Below, in pieces: positions 9,739-19,912 of a stretch of 64,000 bases of DNA. The position numbers and the translations under genes were made by a program. The notes below the pieces were generated by a model. It was not told the origin of the DNA and did no database searches. It worked only from the letters and a program-made list of their open reading frames with translations. The first letter of the stretch is position 1. Every line of letters begins with the position of its first letter. The stretch covers positions 700,001 through 764,000 of the forward strand of contig OZ025780.1 in NCBI GenBank assembly GCA_964019425.1, in the 5' to 3' direction. Source of the stretch: Flectonema sp. DT1601 (lineage: Eukaryota > Euglenozoa > Diplonemea > Diplonemida > Diplonemidae).

Positions 9739-10509
9739 GGTAATTCATAATATTTGTATTCGCTACGGAGAATCAATTGTGTCTCACGTCTCTCCTTAGG
9801 TGAGCATTAGGATCGATTTTAAACTTTTTACGAATACAAGTCAACTTTTAGATATCCCTCATTCTATGTTTCGATAACTCAACAAAATCGATGATTCATT
9901 TTGTTTTGTCACAATTCGAGTAATTTCGTATTTCATCTTACGGGGCTTTCCAGCCCCTGTAAGATTGCGAACCCCATTTGATTGTGAGTAGCTACGATTT
10001 TTTTTGATTTTTTTTTTTTTTTTTTTTAAATTCTGGTAAAATAAAATAGAAAACTCACTTTCTTCGTTACTTAGAAAATTGGTAAAAATTATCTCTTTTT
10101 CTTCTGACTCTGATCGTTGTCTCGACATACAGCGGCAGGGAAGACCCGGCGAGCTGAGGGGACGAATGGGAATAGCCAGGTTGCATTATGAGTTCTTGTG
10201 TTTTGGGGGAATGTGCACTTCTTGATCCTGCCCCCTTTTTTTTTTTTTTTTTTTTTGCCTGCACTCTTACAGATAGAGTCGTTGTTATTTATTTTGTTAG
10301 TTATTACTTTACGTCAACAATAGAAGATCCGATTAAAATATCGCAACCTTTACTGTGATTGCGTACTCTAATTTGGGTTATTTTATTATTCCAAACTGAG
10401 AGAGTTGAATTTACACTCCTACCTTGTCTTTCTTATTGTTATTATTATTGTTGTAATTACATACTCACTTTGCTTCGTATCAGTTTTCAACTCCTCCTCC
10501 TTAAGCACA
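9739..10509. other. Intergenic with a GC-richer patch
   Basis: The patch at about 10130-10235 is clearly more GC-rich than its surroundings. It starts with CGGCAGGG, ends CCTGCCCCC and runs into about 20 T. The ends can pair, and the T run resembles a Pol III terminator, but no A or B box is evident. A small RNA gene is possible, unproven. Confidence 0.35.
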
Positions 10510-11379
10510 ATGGAACCTTGTTTGAATGCTATTAAGAATGCTACGAAGGAGATATCTATTATTATGAGGGAAGGATCGAAGTGGGAGGGATTTGGTAAAA
10601 AGCATCATGAAAAAAATGAAAGTGGTGATCATCAAGAAACAGTCGACGTCGTAGCGGATGAAATGATGGCTAAAGCTTTAGATAATTGTGACGTGGTCGG
10701 GTCGTATGCGAGTGAAGAAAAAAAAGACGTGACGGAAAAAGGAAATGGGGGTCACCTATTCGTAGCATTCGATCCCCTCGACGGTTCTCAAAACATAGCT
10801 GTGAACATCACTACTGGTATGATTTTCGGTATTTGGTCACGTTCTGAAATTTCAAAGGGAGGACGAGGACTCATCGCAGCTGGATACGCAATCTTTGGAG
10901 CTGCCACCCAGCTTATAATCTGCCGTAAAGGAGTTAAGGGTGCTCAAATACTAACCCTTCACGGTGATGACTTCTACTGCATCAAACAAACACATATGAT
11001 ACCAGTTAAAGGTAAAGTATACGCTTGTAATGAAGGACTTCAATCGACTTGGATAGTCAAACGCTCACGAGACTTTGCAGAACAAAATCGAGGAAAGTCA
11101 GTCAGATGGATGGCATGCATGGTTGCTGACGCTCATCGTATCCTCATGGGTGGTGGTTCTTTTCTATTACCTGCAGATAAAAAAAACAAACGAGGAAAAC
11201 TACGTCTACTCTACGAAGCCTATCCAATGGCATTTGTTTTCGAGCAATGCGGCGGAACTGCTACCTTTGAAGACCATTCTGCCATACTCGACCATCCATT
11301 TCCGAGTGATAACCTACACATAAAAGTACCTGTTTTCTTGTCATCACCAACCGAGGCTGCTCTGTACGCAAAACTGTAG
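10510..11379 (+). CDS. Fructose-1,6-/sedoheptulose-1,7-bisphosphatase, AKL-tailed
   Basis: A 289-residue FBPase-family enzyme. The metal-binding core is present: ASEE near 68-71, FDPLDGSQN at 87-95, a GKLRLLYEAYPMA substrate-loop motif near 227-239, and FEQCGG near 244-249. It hydrolyses a sugar bisphosphate for gluconeogenesis or the sedoheptulose branch of the pentose pathway; sequence alone does not separate FBPase from SBPase. It is shorter than animal FBPases and has Gln where they have Ser (DGSQN versus DGSSN). The C-terminus is AKL, a PTS1 signal. Peroxisomal FBPase and SBPase are typical of the glycosomes of kinetoplastids and diplonemids. I chose the ATG at 10510 because earlier in-frame codons start with TTG. 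Confidence 0.88.
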   Translation: MEPCLNAIKNATKEISIIMREGSKWEGFGKKHHEKNESGDHQETVDVVADEMMAKALDNCDVVGSYASEEKKDVTEKGNGGHLFVAFDPLDGSQNIAVNITTGMIFGIWSRSEISKGGRGLIAAGYAIFGAATQLIICRKGVKGAQILTLHGDDFYCIKQTHMIPVKGKVYACNEGLQSTWIVKRSRDFAEQNRGKSVRWMACMVADAHRILMGGGSFLLPADKKNKRGKLRLLYEAYPMAFVFEQCGGTATFEDHSAILDHPFPSDNLHIKVPVFLSSPTEAALYAKL

Positions 11380-12008
11380 ATGGGTGATTGTTAATTGTAT
11401 CCACTATTAAAATGGGGGGGAAAAAACAGAAAGAAATGAAAAAAAAGGCGTTCACCTTACGTGAAATGCTTAAATACTGTTTCCTCTTACTCGTGCGTTT
11501 ATAAAAAAAATAAAACAACAACAAGTATTCGACTCATATAGGAGAGTTGTTCGATAAGGTAAGGAAAAGGTTTAGTTTTAACACATTTGACACGCAGATT
11601 TTAATGTGAGTCACAATACATTTTCCATTTATCTGGAAAAAAAAACTTGGTCCACCGGGTTGGTGACAATGTTCCAACGCAGCATGCTAGGGCTAAGACA
11701 AGATATGCTCCTGACGCGGGTGTAGTAGTATTTTGGAGCGCAACGTTTTCGGACTACCCACGGAACACCCGTCAGGAGGCAACTTGTACTCGGCTTACAA
11801 TTTTAAAGATTACCAGTTTTCTCAGATAGAACACTGGCAGACAAAGAAAAGTAAAATAACTGTACTAGCATGTGGTTTCTTCCCGGTATGAAAAAAAAAA
11901 AAAAAAAAAAAAAAACTATTGTTATTTATACCCTTCTTTGGTTTTAAAGGTGTTTTATATATTTTTTAAAATCACTTAATTATTCTTAACAGCGGCATTT
12001 TGGTTTAG
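11380..12008. other. Intergenic holding a structured element
   Basis: AT-rich flanks around a GC-richer core at about 11648-11800 that contains a 14-bp stem (see 11708-11778). The acceptor-like TTAACAG and TTTAG lie directly ahead of the next ATG. Confidence 0.5.
11708..11778 (+). ncRNA. Candidate structured RNA: long hairpin
   Basis: The 5' arm CTCCTGAC, a 2-base bulge (GC) and GGGTGT pair exactly with ACACCC and GTCAGGAG, giving 14 pairs around a 41-base loop. Inside the loop GTAGT can pair with ACTAC, leaving an apical loop with TATTTTGGAG, which resembles an Sm site. The segment is GC-richer than the spacer around it. An upstream GTTGG/CCAAC pairing (about 11659-11678) may extend the fold. 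No known RNA family is recognised and the strand is uncertain, since the hairpin forms on both. Confidence 0.4.
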
Positions 12009-15000
12009 ATGCAGCCGCAGCAGCAGCCTCTGGTAAGTTATGGAAGCGTTACGAACGAAGTAAATCAAGAATGGAATGATCAACAAGATGCATCTCAGCA
12101 GAGTAATTATAACCAAACTGTACCACAACAACAGTCGTCATATCAGCAGCCGTCTCAGCAGCAGGCGGCCTCGTTTCAGAGACAAAATTCAGCGCCTCAG
12201 CAACAGCAGCAGTTCCAATCTCACTTACAGAGTGATTCATTTCCCAGGCAGAGTTCAGCACCACACTCTGGGGGGTATTCTGTTCAAAGTAATGAAGCTT
12301 TTTATGGGCAACCGCAATACAACTCACTTTCGGGTCAGAGGTCTGTACAACCTCAGCAGTTTGTGCAGCAACAGCAACCACAACAGCAACCTCTGCAGCA
12401 ACAGCAGCAACTTCTGCAGCGGCAGCAGCAACAGCAACCACAGCAGCAGCAACGACAGCCGCTACAGCAGCAGCAACCTCTGCAGCAACAGCAACCACAG
12501 CAGCAGCAACGACAGCCGCTGCAGCAGCAACCTCTACAGCAACAGCAACCACAGCCGCAACAACAGCAGCAGCAACTGTCACAGCGGCAACCTCTACAAC
12601 AACAGCAGCAGCAGCAACGACAGCCGCTACAGCAGCAGCAACCTCTGCAGCAACAGCAACCACAGCAGCAGCAACGACAGCCGCTACAGCAGCAGCAACC
12701 TCTGCAGCAACAGCAACCACAGCAGCAGCAACGACAGCCGCTGCAGCAGCAACCTCTGCAGCAACAGCAACCACAGCCGCAACAACAGCAGCAGCAACTG
12801 TCACAGCGGCAACCTCTACAACAACAGCAGCAGCAGCAACGACAGCCGCTGCAGCGACAACCGTCACAGCAGCAACCGTCACAGCAGCAACCTCTACAAC
12901 AGCAGCAACTGCAACAACAGCAACAGCAACCTCCACAGCAGCAGCAACCGCAACAACAGCAACCGCCACAGCAGCAACCTCTACAGCAGCAGCAACCGCA
13001 ACAACAGCAACAGCAACCGCCACAGCAGCAGCAACCGCAACAACAGCAATCGCCACAGCAGCAACCACAGGCGCTTCAGCAACAACCTCTACAGCAGCAG
13101 CAACCGCAACAACAGCAACAGCAACCGCCACAGCAGCAACCTCCACAGCAGCAGCAACCGCAACAACAGCAACCGCCACAGCAGCAACCACAGCCGCTTC
13201 AGCAGCAACCTCTACAGCAGCAGCAACCGCAACAACTGCAGCAACGACATCCGCCGCAGGAACAGCAACCACAACAGCAACCGCAACAGCAGCAACCTCT
13301 GCAGCAACAGCAATCACAGCCGCTGCAGCAACAGCGGCAGCAGCAGCCGCAGTATGGATCTCAGTCGCTACAACATCAGCATCAATATGACTCTTTTCAA
13401 AGGCAACTCCCTGCATCCCAACAGGCGAATCCTGTTCATCAGCAACTGCAACGAAATGACTCCATTTCGACGCAGGCATCTCAACAGAGTCTTCAGAGTA
13501 CATATGGATATGAACAAAGTGGTTCTTTCTCTGACTCAATTACACGACAGCAGAGTGACTCCCAAGGCCAACCACCTCAGCCGACTACTCGGCCACAGCA
13601 TTGTGTCCAGCCACGCGTCATTACAACGCAAGTTGCCCTGCAGCAAGGTGCTCAGCAACAGGCATTGCAGCTAGGCATCCAGCAACAGGGAGCTCCTCAG
13701 CACCCGCAGCAAGGCATCCAACAGCAAGATACACTGCGGGGAGCGCCTCAGCACCTTCGAGGTATCCAACAGCAAGGCATTCAGCAGGGCCTATCGCAAC
13801 AGCAACTCGCACTCCAGCTGCAGCAGCAGATCCCATCGCAACAAAGCCAACAACGAGCACCTCAACAGGGAGGCGCCCCGCAGCAAGGTGTCCAACAGCA
13901 GGCTGGCGCACCACAACTAGGAGGCGCACTGCAGCAACAACAGGGGACACCTCAGCACCCACAGCAAAGTGCCCAACAAGGAGCGCCACAGCGAGGTATC
14001 CAACAACAGAGTGACGTACCGCAACAGCAAGCAACATCGCAGCAAGGCATCCAACAACAAGATAGAGACGTACCACAGCAGGTCTTATCACAGCAAAGTC
14101 AACAACGAGGAGCACCTCAGCATCCACAGCAAGGTATCCAGCAGGCTGGAGCACAACAACAACAAGGAGCGCCTCAACACCCACAGCACAGTATCGAACA
14201 ATGTGGACTTCCTCAACAGGGGGGCGCCTCACAGCAAGGTATCCGGCAACAGAGAGTACCTCGACACCTAGAAGATATCCAACAGCAAGGTGGTGCACTG
14301 CAACAGCAAATCGCACCTCAAGACCAGTCGTGGTATGGCGCAGGCCAGCAATCGAGACAAGTGAATTTACCTCAGCAATCAGTTCCCCAGACTCGAATAA
14401 GTGAAACTAGTCAGTTTTCAAGAATGCCAATGAATTATCAACAACAGCAGCCACGCAGTCAACCGAATCAGAGTGTGCCTTTCCAAAATCAGTTCACAGC
14501 TACTCAACAAGCACACCAATATCAAACAGTTGGATATCAACCTGCTCAGTCTAATCAACAAGTGGCTTCCGTCAGCCAGCAAATTCCTCCTCCTCCTCCT
14601 CCTCCGCCTCCTCCACCCCCTCCAGTCAGTGAGTTACAGGCTGCGAAAGTTTTGCAAACACCTTTTCAGAATTCTGTTCAGCAGACTGAAATAGTTAGAG
14701 ACCAATCTGTTCAGTCATTTGATCACTTGTCTCAACACTCGCAACTGAATTCATTGGGTAGACAGTCAAGTCAGTTATTTGATGGTCAACCACCTAATCA
14801 AAACCAGCAGTCTGGTTTTTATAATCACCAGCAACGGGATCCTGTTCAGTTTCAGCAGACACAATCTGTTCCTGAACTTGATCAGCCATTTGGTAGCCAG
14901 CAGCAGATTAGACCCAACTCTCAGCAGCAGTCTGTTTCGCAGCTTAGTATGTCAGTTGCTCAGCCGCCAACCGTTCGTAGTCAGCAGCAACCGCAACAGC

Positions 15001-16130
15001 AACAACAACCTCCTTGGAATCCTCCTGACTCCCAGTTAAACCAGCCTAATCAACTACAACAGCAACCTGTTCCAATTCGAGAACCATTTCAATCTGGTGA
15101 AAACTTTTATGCCCAACAAAATCAGAGTCCGTTACAGATGATGCCTGAGTCCCAGCTTCCTCAACAGTCTATTCAGCCATCCAGTCAATCTAGTGAGACT
15201 TATGGTAGTCATCAACAGCAGCCTCCTGTTCAAAGTGAATCTCAGGTTACTCAGGCTATTCAACAAGTTGGATCAGAGATTCAATCTGGTGATAGTCAGC
15301 AGCCACAGCTGATAACTGAATCTCAGGTTACTCAGCAGCCAATTAAGAGTCAGCAACAACATGAAGAGAATATCTCTTATCAGGTGATAGCTGACTCTCA
15401 TACTGATCATCAACAGTCTAATCAAGAAGTTGATGGAAATAGAAGACAGCTTTCCATTGCAACAATTCAGACATACCACTCACCCTCAGTCGATAGTCTC
15501 AACAGCGAATATCAACACCCGGCAATGTTACCACCAATGTTCGCAACACCTGTGAAGAAGGAAGAATTTAAAGAATATTCAGTCTCTCCAACTCCAACTG
15601 TACCTGCGGGTAGTTCTAAACCGCCACCGAATCTCGATAACATAAACGACCTTAGGGATAGAATAAGTCACTATTTTAGTGATTCAAATTACCCTTACGA
15701 TCAACATTTAATTGATAAAAGACGTAAAGATCTTAAGGAAGGAACAAACTCGTGTGTGTCTAGAGCAACGTGTAGTTATGCGAGTATTAAAAACTCTCCA
15801 TCATTGGCTGATATTCCTGATTCTAGAATTCAAGAAGCTATTGGTGGAATTTCGAATTTGATGCTTTCCGAAGACGGGAAGTGGATTGAACGTCGTAACC
15901 CACTTCCACATCATTTGCAGCAGGTTTGAATTTTTTTTTTTTTTTTTTTTTTTTTTTGTTGTTGTTCGCGGAACTGTTTTTGTAACTATGAAACCACCAC
16001 ACAGGCTGCTATTTTAACCTCCCGAAAACCGAAAGCAAAAACCAAAGAAATTCGTGAAGGGATGAGGACCTACATAAATGAGTTGCAGGAAGCTCTCAGT
16101 CACTTTCCCAGATCTGTAGGCTCATCATAG
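12009..16130 (+). CDS. Gln-rich La-motif (LARP-like) protein, one intron
   Basis: Exons 12009-15923 and 16005-16130 encode 1,346 residues. The single intron (15924-16004) is phase 0, starts GTTTGA, is T-rich and ends ACAG; splicing extends the protein by 41 residues past an early stop. Residues about 110-470 are almost pure Gln with Pro, Leu and Arg, including a 74-codon unit duplicated in tandem (offset 222 bases, near 12573 and 12795). A second repeat zone (about 540-780) is built of GIQQQ, GAPQ and PQHPQQ units. A proline run is near 860-873. Residues about 1215-1305 form a La motif: LRDRISHYFSDSNYPYDQHL, then a winged-helix pattern ending SEDGKWIERRNPLP. La-motif proteins bind RNA 3' ends or act in translation. 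The Gln region would be expected to phase-separate or aggregate (inference). Confidence 0.82.
15924..16004 (+). other. Spliceosomal intron, phase 0
   Basis: GTTTGA donor after CAGCAG and a CACACAG acceptor. Removal joins the La motif to GCTGCTATTTTA and a 42-codon terminal exon. Unlike the other introns it carries a long T run (about 24). Confidence 0.75.
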
Positions 16131-16375
16131 CCTTGCTGTGAAGACAAAGCGTTCGTTTTATTTATTCAAAGTCGAAGAGAGCCTAACACTGGCTTCCTCG
16201 ACCTCGACTTCTCAGCCACCATTCAGGTAGCACGTTCTTTTTTTTAAGTACAGACAAATAGTGTGGGGGGGAGTATTTGTTGTAGCTGACGTTATTATAT
16301 GTGGGAAAAACTGGTGTTTTTAAAAAAAAAAAAAAAAAAAACAACTTTACTACTTTCAGAACAAGACATAACACT
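16131..16375. other. Short spacer
   Basis: Contains an A-tract at 16321-16340 and a T/A-rich leader. Codons upstream of ATG 16376 in the same frame come from the A-tract and are not taken as coding. Confidence 0.5.
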
Positions 16376-16744
16376 ATGCCGCTAGGATCGATTTTTAGGA
16401 GACTGACAGCTGCAATTGTAGCAGCATTGCACTTACTTGAATCAGTCTTAATGTGTTACTACCCAACAGTGTACGCCGCTAGATTAGAACACGACGGGCA
16501 TGTCTTGTTACGGTTACTCGGATTGTTACATTTTGGTTGCTTCGTAACATGTCTTCTGGTCCTTGTTAATAAATGTAAGGGTTGGCCTTTAATAGTCAGT
16601 TGGTACTTCAATGTATGTAGCTGGGCTGTGTACGCTTTCGATGTCTATATTGACGAAAATTCTGGGTACACGAGATCTTCATTCGGTTTTATGATGTTAA
16701 TACATGCAGTTGCGACACTCTGGATTACAGCTATTTATGTTTAA
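16376..16744 (+). CDS. Small four-helix membrane protein
   Basis: A 122-residue protein with four hydrophobic segments, at about 8-26, 44-64, 68-88 and 102-121, and short polar loops. The N-terminus is basic (RR). No signature is recognised. Size and layout recall small ER or Golgi four-helix proteins, but I cannot assign a family. The start is the first ATG after the A-tract and fits the first helix. Confidence 0.7.
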   Translation: MPLGSIFRRLTAAIVAALHLLESVLMCYYPTVYAARLEHDGHVLLRLLGLLHFGCFVTCLLVLVNKCKGWPLIVSWYFNVCSWAVYAFDVYIDENSGYTRSSFGFMMLIHAVATLWITAIYV

Positions 16745-17002
16745 GGATGATGATTTTTTTTTTTTTCCTTTTTTTTTTGGAGTGAGAAAGGGAACAAAAA
16801 AAAAAAAAAAAAAAAAAAATCTTAAGAGAAAAAATTTTATTTACATTCTTCAGAATTATGTTATAAAAAAAAATGCCGTGTGTGATTGATTGTTAAATCT
16901 TTTTTTAAAAGTTGTTTTCTTTTTTGTATTATACCGTGAAGAAAAAAATTAAATCATAATTTCTCATAGAATGGGAGGGGGCAGGGGGATAGAGGGGGTA
17001 CC

Positions 17003-19912
17003 ATGTTTATACCAAAGGTACACTCTGCGGCTAGCATGTCTAAGGATCGACGGCTTTCAGGTGGCAGTGCGAGTCTCGTGAGCAACTCACTAAATCTAAA
17101 TCCTCAATGGTGTAATAAACATGACACCAGTGCTATTGTTTTAATAAACCTCTTACAATTAAAAATATTGCCAGCTGGTGTACCAAAAGAAAGGATAGTT
17201 GAGTGGAGTACTGGCGTTGGAGTTCAGCTACTTGCGGAATGGTGTACAAATAACTGGAAAGAATGCCATCCTGAACTTCAGAAATTACCGAGATCACATA
17301 GCAATAGCAATAGTGGGTTTACGCTAACACACGAGAGTAGTAATTTATCAGTCTCAGGTCCACCTGTTGGGTTGTATTCGAAGTTGTGTAGATCATTTGC
17401 AAGACAGGTGGATTCTGAACGAAAACAAAGCGGGAATTCTGCGATGAACTTAACATCTCACCATTCCGCTTCATTTATCGAAACAGAATATGATGAGGAA
17501 AGCCGAATCAGCGATCCTCGTTACTTCGCTCCAAAACCCAGACGACCTTCGAGATACACCTACAATTCGCCTTCAGATACCCAACTGCAAATAGCGCTTC
17601 ATGTTGGACACATGATAATGGCTATTGTACTTCCAGCGATCCTATTCAATGTTGTTGTAATCCCCATTGAGATCACCCACAGGGGAACTGTTTGTCCCAG
17701 TGTGGTTAGTATAGTCACTGACTTCTTGTGTTGTGGAGTTATGTACTCTGCTTTTACTCCGTTTCAGATAAAGGGACATTATGTGAAAGAAAGAAAGTCC
17801 ATCGCTAAATATTATATCAGATCGGGGAGGGCTATTCTTGATTTTACCGCTTGTTTTCCTGTTTATTTATTGATGTGGGATTCACCAAGTGGGTGGAATC
17901 GGGTAAACAGACTACTATTAGTTTCTTATGTCCCGGGTATGATAAATTCCTTAGCAACGAGAATCCATGGAGCTGTTCATCCTTTGGTTCTACGATTGAT
18001 AAATATGTTATATGTCAGTTTTTTGATAATGCACGTTTCAGCTTGCAGTTTGCATGCTGTTCTTGAAGGAGATTTCACAGGTGCAAACACTTGGCTTGGA
18101 CGAGGCTCTTTGGAAGAAACACCTCCGCTGTTACTCTATGCTGTTGAGGTTGATTGGACTTTGAGAATGTTGCTTGGAAGAGGAAGTAATTATCCATTGT
18201 ATGATAGTCAGATAGGTGTTTCTATCGTAATAACCATGACTGGAGTCGCGTTGTTGACGGTACTGCTTGCTATAGTGAATGACAGTGTTCGATCACTGGA
18301 TCGATCTGCTTCTGTTCTCCCTAATAAGATTGATGAGGTACGAGATGCTATGAATCACTTACAGCTACCTCAACCGATTCAAGATGAGACTATTCGATAT
18401 TATCGGCAAATGTGGAGCACTTGTCAAACCTTCAGTGTTGAAACACAAGAAAGAATATTTGATGATCTCCCTGTTCAATTATATGAGCGGATTCAATTTC
18501 AATCATACGCTGGTCTGATTCAAAAAATTCCTCTTTTTCAACGAGTTAAAGATAACAACGACTTTGTTTATTCAATGATTGATGCTTTATTCCCAGTGGT
18601 AACGATACCTGGAGAACCAGTTGTTCAAAGAGGAGAAGTTGGAGAATGCATGTACTTCGTACTCAGGGGTACACTAGAAGTGCTTGACCACGATGGTAAT
18701 CCTTGTGCTGTTATAAGAGAAGGAGGTTGTTTTGGTGAAAACGCTCTTCTTTTTGGAGGAGTTAGAGCAGCAACGATACGAACAGCAGAGTATTGCACTT
18801 TACATAAACTTCATCGAGACCAATTTGAAAGACTAGTTGACATCTTCCCCGAAGCGTTGTTTGGTATCCTTGACGAGGTTCAAGGTAGAATGTTAGCGAG
18901 AGATGCAGAACACCGTCGTAAATCAGAAAATACGAAAACGCAAGAAGTAGTCACTCAGGAGGAATCTGCAGAGATGGGATCTGGGAGACCTCAGTTTAGA
19001 ATTATTGTTGACGAAGAGGCATCAGTAGCGGCAGCATCATCACATGCCTCAGAACAAAAAGAAAAAGAGAAAGAGAAAGAGATAACCCTTCGAACAGCTA
19101 TCGCAATATCGAAACCTTTTGCTGAAGGATGTCTACCTGAGATGATCGGGGAAGAGTTAGTAAATGATAACGCATCAGAGGATTGTCAGGCTGATATACT
19201 ATCGTGTTATTTAAATAAAGGAGGTCGTCTTAAATCTAAAAATAACGGAACGGAATTTGAAAATTCTATCACATCATCGACAATGGGTGATGATCAAGTA
19301 TCCTTGGGTATGGGGAAACAACACGCCAAATCTCACAGATCGATTCGTTCTGCTGCATCATCGATCAGGTCTGCAAGATCAGGTGAGAACTTATTATATC
19401 CCATGGGTAGTCTTTTATCTTTAAGAGGTAAGGGAGGTCGACATGCTTCACGTTTTTCTAGGCCAAGCATCATCCGAAGAGAGCATTCTGAAGAGAGTTT
19501 ATCAAGTAACGAGGATCAACCTCCTGTAATAGAGTTCTTAACAGGTTCTCGTAGAGATTCTCATGAGCAAAGTACGAAAAGTGTTCCTCTTGTTAGCAGG
19601 GTTTCGAATCCTTCATTTGGTACATTAAATGGTTTTGACGTAGTATCACAACCTAACAGTACAATTAGTTTTGATAAAGGAAGTTTACATTCAGCTAGTT
19701 ACCTTGACGATGGTAAACTACATACTTCAGTACGTGGAACGAAACTGACAGCAGTAGGCAGTCGTAAGTCTCTCTTACCTGCTGCTGCTGGAAGCCGAGA
19801 ATCTCTTGGGAATCAGTCAGACTTTACGATCACTGATAATGTGAATTATGCTGAAGATAACGTGGAAGAGTTGTTGTCAATTGTTCCAAACAATCGAGAT
19901 GTGAAAACATAG
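17003..19912 (+). CDS. Cyclic-nucleotide-binding channel-like protein with aberrant pore
   Basis: A 969-residue protein. Residues about 195-440 hold six hydrophobic segments in the order of a voltage-gated-like channel. The presumed pore reads WTLRMLLGRGSNYPLYDS, lacking TVGYG or the CNG-type TIGETP. The presumed S4 (RVNRLLLVSYVPGMINSLATR) lacks regular Arg/Lys every third residue. A C-linker (about 450-520) leads to a cyclic-nucleotide-binding domain (about 520-640) with an intact phosphate-binding cassette, FGENALLFGGVRAATI, including the conserved Glu and Arg. The rest (about 645-969) is long, Ser-rich and probably disordered. By family it should be membrane-bound and gated or regulated by cAMP/cGMP; ion selectivity cannot be predicted. 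A second possible start is the ATG at 17036. A canonical relative lies at 58385. Confidence 0.82.
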   Translation: MFIPKVHSAASMSKDRRLSGGSASLVSNSLNLNPQWCNKHDTSAIVLINLLQLKILPAGVPKERIVEWSTGVGVQLLAEWCTNNWKECHPELQKLPRSHSNSNSGFTLTHESSNLSVSGPPVGLYSKLCRSFARQVDSERKQSGNSAMNLTSHHSASFIETEYDEESRISDPRYFAPKPRRPSRYTYNSPSDTQLQIALHVGHMIMAIVLPAILFNVVVIPIEITHRGTVCPSVVSIVTDFLCCGVMYSAFTPFQIKGHYVKERKSIAKYYIRSGRAILDFTACFPVYLLMWDSPSGWNRVNRLLLVSYVPGMINSLATRIHGAVHPLVLRLINMLYVSFLIMHVSACSLHAVLEGDFTGANTWLGRGSLEETPPLLLYAVEVDWTLRMLLGRGSNYPLYDSQIGVSIVITMTGVALLTVLLAIVNDSVRSLDRSASVLPNKIDEVRDAMNHLQLPQPIQDETIRYYRQMWSTCQTFSVETQERIFDDLPVQLYERIQFQSYAGLIQKIPLFQRVKDNNDFVYSMIDALFPVVTIPGEPVVQRGEVGECMYFVLRGTLEVLDHDGNPCAVIREGGCFGENALLFGGVRAATIRTAEYCTLHKLHRDQFERLVDIFPEALFGILDEVQGRMLARDAEHRRKSENTKTQEVVTQEESAEMGSGRPQFRIIVDEEASVAAASSHASEQKEKEKEKEITLRTAIAISKPFAEGCLPEMIGEELVNDNASEDCQADILSCYLNKGGRLKSKNNGTEFENSITSSTMGDDQVSLGMGKQHAKSHRSIRSAASSIRSARSGENLLYPMGSLLSLRGKGGRHASRFSRPSIIRREHSEESLSSNEDQPPVIEFLTGSRRDSHEQSTKSVPLVSRVSNPSFGTLNGFDVVSQPNSTISFDKGSLHSASYLDDGKLHTSVRGTKLTAVGSRKSLLPAAAGSRESLGNQSDFTITDNVNYAEDNVEELLSIVPNNRDVKT

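Noticed and set aside
11690-11740. U2 snRNA (GGCTAAGACAAG and GTAGTA resemble U2)
   Set aside because: The U2 5' stem and branch-recognition region do not align over any length; kept only as an unassigned structured RNA.
12049-13539. Large open frame on the minus strand opposite the Gln-rich region (Val/Ala-rich)
   Set aside because: It is the reverse complement of CAG/CAA repeats, which lack stops in several frames; composition is purely repeat-driven.
12076-13674. Ser/Asn-rich + strand frame overlapping the Gln-rich gene
   Set aside because: A shifted reading of the same CAG/CAA repeats; no start context or domain. The Gln frame runs on into a La motif.
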